A stretch of 64,000 nucleotides of DNA, from the NCBI GenBank assembly GCA_014656175.1, contig BNBX01000002.1:810776-874775 (forward strand), given 5' to 3'. The position numbers and the translations under genes are program-made. This document shows, piece after piece, positions 60,841 to 64,000 of the stretch. The notes beneath the pieces are model-generated. The model searched no databases and had not been told where the DNA came from. It was given only the letters and a program-made list of their open reading frames with translations. How positions within the stretch are numbered: position 1 is the stretch's first letter; every line of letters starts with the position of its first letter. Source of the DNA: Streptomyces werraensis (GTDB lineage: Bacteria > Actinomycetota > Actinomycetes > Streptomycetales > Streptomycetaceae).

Positions 60841-62478
60841 ATGAAGAAGAGAAGACTCGGCGGGGCGGCCGTGGCCCTCGGTGTCGTGCTGGCGGTGACC
60901 GGTCACCCGGTCCAGGCGACCGCCGGCAACCGCACCACCGACATCCGCATCGCCGACGCCAGTGGGGCCCTCCCGCTGGGCCCGGCCGGCCTCGCCGAAA
61001 CCCGCACGACACGGACCCTGCAGCCCGGACTCACCCTCACCCGCATCGTGCGCGGCACCGTGGACCCGGCGCACCACTGGACGGTCGAGGCGACCATCCC
61101 GGGCGGCGACACCTCACCCGACCCCGACGCGCCGCCGACCACCCTCAAGGACAAGGCAAGCGCCGACGAACTCGCCGCCGACCTGCGGGCCGACGGCTTC
61201 GACGCGCGGGTCGAGCAGGTGACGACACCGAGTACGGCGGACTACGCGGGCGGAACGCTCGGCTGGCGCGTCCGCGTCGGCGACTTCACCTCCCAGTCCG
61301 CCGCGGCGACGGAACGCATCCGCGTGATCAACGCCGGTCACAGCGGCTCGGTCACCTACACCGGCTGGGACGGCGCGACCAGCGACCGCGGCCCCTGGCG
61401 CATCGACGTCCTCACCGTCGACCCGCGCACCTTCCGCGGCACCCTGGACGCCGCCTACGGCCCCGACATCGAGAACCGTGAGACGGTCAGCACGCTCGCG
61501 GCCGACGCCGGCGCCGTCGCCGCGGTCAACGCGGGCTTCTTCGTCCTCGACCCCCGCTCCGGCGCACCCGGCGACCCCGCGGGCATCGGCGTCTACGACG
61601 GACGCCTGCTGAGCGAACCGGTCAGCGGACGTCCCGGTCTCGTCGTCCACGACGGTGGCCGCAGGTCCCAGATCACCCGCCTCACCTGGGAAGGACGGGT
61701 CACCGCGCGCGGCACCACCCTGCCCCTCGACGGCGTCGACCGCGTACCGGGCCTGATCCGCAACTGCGGCGGCAGCGAGGACGACAGCCCCACCTCGCTG
61801 CCCCTGCACGACGTGACATGCACCAACCCCGACCAACTCGTCGCGTTCACCCAGGAGTACGGCGCGAACACCCCGCAGGGCGAGGGCGTGGAAGCCGTCC
61901 TGGACAGCCGGGGCCGCGTGCTGCAGTTGCGCTCCGTCCGCGGCGGCCCGCTCCCGTCCGGCGGCAGCTCGATCCAGGCGACCGGGCGGCACGTGGCAGC
62001 GCTGACGGCTCTGGCCCGCCCGGGTGAGCGCCTGCGCGTCGAGACGACCCTCCGCGACGACCGGGGCCGCCGCGTGACACCGTCGCCGGGGACGGACATC
62101 GTCAACGCGGGCCCCGAACTGGTCCGGGACGGACGCCTCCACGTCACGCCCGCCACCGACGGGATGGTGCACCCGGGCGACCCCAGCTGGTACTACGGCT
62201 GGGTCCACAAGCGCAATCCCCGCACCCTCGCCGGCACGGACGCGGCCGGACGCACCGTCCTGGTCACCGCCGACGGCCGCAGCACGGACTCCCTCGGGCT
62301 GAGCATCACCGAGAGCGCGAAGGTGGCCCGTTCCCTCGGACTGCGGGACGCCGTCAACCTCGACGGGGGCGGGTCGACGACGATGGTGGCGAACGGCCGG
62401 GTGATCAACAAGCCGTCGGACGCGGCCGGTGAACGGCCGGTCGGCGATGCGCTGCTGATCCTGCCGCGCAGGCACTGA
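60841..62478 (+). CDS. Secreted phosphodiester glycosidase (NAGPA domain) with an SPOR-like segment
   Basis: The 545-aa protein has a signal peptide (ends about residue 28, GHPVQATAG). Residues 100-160 resemble an SPOR peptidoglycan-binding fold (KASADELAADLRADGFDARV, LGWRVRVGDFTSQSAA). The NAGPA domain spans about 190-540: GAVAAVNAGFFVLDPRSG, IVNAGPELVRDGR and the signature DAVNLDGGGSTTMVANGRV near 505-523. NAGPA enzymes cleave GlcNAc-1-phosphodiesters; bacterial ones may act on teichoic acids or capsules, so a wall-targeted role is plausible. It is monocistronic with its own promoter. Confidence 0.85.
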   Translation: MKKRRLGGAAVALGVVLAVTGHPVQATAGNRTTDIRIADASGALPLGPAGLAETRTTRTLQPGLTLTRIVRGTVDPAHHWTVEATIPGGDTSPDPDAPPTTLKDKASADELAADLRADGFDARVEQVTTPSTADYAGGTLGWRVRVGDFTSQSAAATERIRVINAGHSGSVTYTGWDGATSDRGPWRIDVLTVDPRTFRGTLDAAYGPDIENRETVSTLAADAGAVAAVNAGFFVLDPRSGAPGDPAGIGVYDGRLLSEPVSGRPGLVVHDGGRRSQITRLTWEGRVTARGTTLPLDGVDRVPGLIRNCGGSEDDSPTSLPLHDVTCTNPDQLVAFTQEYGANTPQGEGVEAVLDSRGRVLQLRSVRGGPLPSGGSSIQATGRHVAALTALARPGERLRVETTLRDDRGRRVTPSPGTDIVNAGPELVRDGRLHVTPATDGMVHPGDPSWYYGWVHKRNPRTLAGTDAAGRTVLVTADGRSTDSLGLSITESAKVARSLGLRDAVNLDGGGSTTMVANGRVINKPSDAAGERPVGDALLILPRRH

Positions 62479-62509
62479 CGAGAGGCATCCGATGAGGTCC
62501 GGCCCCGGT

Positions 62510-62842
62510 TCATTCCGTGAGTGTCCACACGGGTGAGCCGGGCGCCGGTACGGGCCGCACGGCGAGGGAGGAGACGTCGATCCGCCGGTCGTGCTCCTCG
62601 TCTCCGCACGGCAGCCGGCCGGCCGCGTCCGGCACGTAGTAGGCGCCGTACGCCCAATACGCTGGTTCCTCGTGGCACATGAGGTCGGGGTAGGGCTCGA
62701 TGTCGCAGTCGCCGTAGCGGGCGTTGATCCTCGCCACGGCCTCCGCCCGCGAGATGCCGAACCGGTTCACCATCTCGTCCGCCATGTCGCGGAAGTACGC
62801 GAGCATCCCGTCGTCGAGGCGCATGAGGAACTCCTCGGTCAT
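62510..62842 (-). CDS. Small protein of unknown function
   Basis: ATG 62842 with GAGAGGG 6 nt upstream gives 110 aa. The N-terminal helix MRLDDGMLAYFRDMADEMVNRFGIS is followed by AEAVARINARYGDCDIEPYPDLMCHEE and an aromatic patch PAYWAYGAYYVPDAAGRLPCGDEEHDR. There is no signal peptide. I do not recognise a named domain; similar short proteins are frequent in Streptomyces and some neighbour conflict genes. It converges on the glycosidase gene with 31 nt between stops. Confidence 0.7.
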   Translation of the reverse strand: MTEEFLMRLDDGMLAYFRDMADEMVNRFGISRAEAVARINARYGDCDIEPYPDLMCHEEPAYWAYGAYYVPDAAGRLPCGDEEHDRRIDVSSLAVRPVPAPGSPVWTLTE

Positions 62843-63070
62843 GAAGCGACCCTCTCTTGACCACCGGTTGGCTGATGAGCCTCAAGCTACCCCGGTCCGC
62901 AGGCGGGTGCGGATGCAGCCGGGAGAGGCATCGTTCACGCAAGGGTCATGTACGGGCCGACCGTGGTCTGTCGCTGAGCGCCTCACGTGGTGAATGCTTG
63001 TCCAGGCACATCCGCTCTTCGCCCCGCCGCCCTTCCACCGCAGCGACGAACAGCACCGCAGGGAGCCGCC

Positions 63071-64000
63071 GTGACCGCCGCCGTCACCTTCCGAGGCCGT
63101 GTACGTCTCGTCCTCGCCGTCCTGATCCTCGCCCTTGTACCGACCACACCGACGCTCGTCGCCCCGACCCCCGCGGACGCCGCCGATACGCGGTCCGCGC
63201 AGGGTGACACGGGGCGACGCGGCGCCGAGGTCGTGGCGGTCACACAGGTCGCGGAGCGCCAGGTGGACCTGTCGGTCCGCTCGACGGCGCTCGGCGGCCG
63301 CACCGTCAAGGTCCGCCTGCTGACCCCCGACGGCTGGAACCCCGCCGACCGCCGCCAGCACTGGCCCACCTTCTGGCTGTTGCACGGCTGCTGCGGCGAC
63401 TACACGTCCTGGACCGCGATGACCGACGTCGCCGAGACGGACAGCCTGCGCAACGTGCTCGTCGTCATGCCGGAGGCGGGCTGGAACGGCTGGTACAGCG
63501 ACTGGTGGAACTACGGCGAGGGCGGCGACCCCGCCTGGGAGACCTTCCACACCGTGGAACTGCGCCACCTCCTCGAACGCGACTGGGGCGCCGGCCGCAA
63601 CCGTGTCGTCGCCGGGCTGTCGATGGGCGGCCAGGGCGCCCTGCTGTACGCCGCCCGGCACCCCGGCATGTTCAAGGCGACCGCCGCGTACTCGGGTTCC
63701 GCACACCCGCTGCTCAACGACGAGTCGGTCAACCGCATCCTGGGTCTCTTCGCGGGCCGGGGCAACGACCCCCTCCGCGTCTGGGGTGACCCGGTCGCCC
63801 AGCGCCGCGTCTGGCAGGCCCACGACCCCTTCCACCTGGCGAAGCGTCTCAAGTCGATGCCCGTCTATCTGTCCTGCGGCGACGGCACGGCAGGCCCGCT
63901 GGACACACCGGGTGCGGTGAGCGCCCTCGAGGCGGACTTCAACCGCCAGAACCACGCTCTCGCGGCGGAGCTGAAGCGCGTGGGCGCCAAGCACCTCACC
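63071..64000 (+). CDS. Secreted alpha/beta-hydrolase esterase (antigen 85/EstD-like), cut by the window edge
   Basis: GTG 63071 (CAGGGAG upstream) opens at least 310 aa; the stop is beyond the window. The signal peptide is residues 1-38 (RLVLAVLILALVPTTPTLV). The esterase domain shows the oxyanion region TFWLLHGCCGDYTSWT, NVLVVMPEAGWNGWYSDWWN, and the nucleophile elbow RVVAGLSMGGQGALLYA with its serine near residue 181. This is the mycolyltransferase/esterase-D branch of alpha/beta hydrolases, which acylate or deacylate sugars and related compounds outside the cell. The histidine and C-terminus are not seen. It lies 228 nt after the divergent small gene. Confidence 0.85.
   Translation, partial: MTAAVTFRGRVRLVLAVLILALVPTTPTLVAPTPADAADTRSAQGDTGRRGAEVVAVTQVAERQVDLSVRSTALGGRTVKVRLLTPDGWNPADRRQHWPTFWLLHGCCGDYTSWTAMTDVAETDSLRNVLVVMPEAGWNGWYSDWWNYGEGGDPAWETFHTVELRHLLERDWGAGRNRVVAGLSMGGQGALLYAARHPGMFKATAAYSGSAHPLLNDESVNRILGLFAGRGNDPLRVWGDPVAQRRVWQAHDPFHLAKRLKSMPVYLSCGDGTAGPLDTPGAVSALEADFNRQNHALAAELKRVGAKHLT

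Overview
The window is a piece of a high-GC actinomycete chromosome, most likely Streptomyces. The support is a strong G/C preference at third codon positions, frequent GTG starts, many ATGA/GTGA gene overlaps, twin-arginine (Tat) secretion signals, an ALF-repeat secreted protein, an EF-G paralogue, and a near-match to the CebR operator known from Streptomyces. No phage, plasmid, insertion sequence or CRISPR array was seen. One tRNA gene, tRNA-Leu(GAG), is present.

Layout. (1) 1-16.6 kb, plus strand, sugar chemistry: the tail of a ribose-type ABC importer, its binding protein, a Gfo/Idh/MocA dehydrogenase and a TIM-barrel isomerase. Next comes a very large secreted protein joining a sugar-dehydrogenase propeller, PKD, CBM6, ThuA and DUF1080 (3-keto-disaccharide hydrolase) modules. 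A tightly overlapping seven-gene Ebo-type cluster follows, with a myo-inositol-phosphate-synthase-like gene at its head, and then a Tat-exported TIM-barrel isomerase. (2) 16.7-27.1 kb, oxalate/CoA metabolism: a minus-strand run of a ThDP enzyme, formyl-CoA:oxalate CoA-transferase, an ADP-forming acyl-CoA synthetase and an OFA-family antiporter. It is divergent from sucC-sucD-aldehyde dehydrogenase, with a sharp palindrome between the two arms. (3) 27.2-39.3 kb, tRNA-Leu and secreted or surface proteins: a catalytically dead trypsin-fold/FG-GAP protein, an ALF-repeat protein with a duplicated architecture, a secreted protein with two different nuclease domains followed by a YwqG-like gene (toxin/immunity-like), a VWA protein and a small secreted crystallin-like protein. 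(4) 39.3-43.2 kb: an MHS-type MFS transporter divergent from an EF-G paralogue. (5) 43.3-50 kb: a beta-1,3-glucan locus with a GH55 enzyme divergent from a cebEFG-bglC-like ABC importer/GH1 operon and a CebR-like box. (6) 50-53 kb: a tautomerase, an SDR/XRE divergent pair with a perfect palindromic operator, a decayed fragment of the XRE gene, and a hemerythrin protein. (7) 53-60.5 kb: a five-gene MoxR AAA-VWA-DUF5682-DUF5691-SWIM system, similar in composition to E. coli yehLMPQ. (8) 60.8 kb to the end: a phosphodiester glycosidase, a small unknown gene and an esterase cut by the window edge.

The strongest candidates for new biology are the extracellular ThuA/DUF1080 megaenzyme with its cytoplasmic oxidoreductase/isomerase partners, the Ebo-like cluster carrying an inositol-phosphate synthase, the dual-nuclease protein with its putative immunity neighbour, and the MoxR-VWA-SWIM system. 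All functions come from reading the sequence. No database searches were run.
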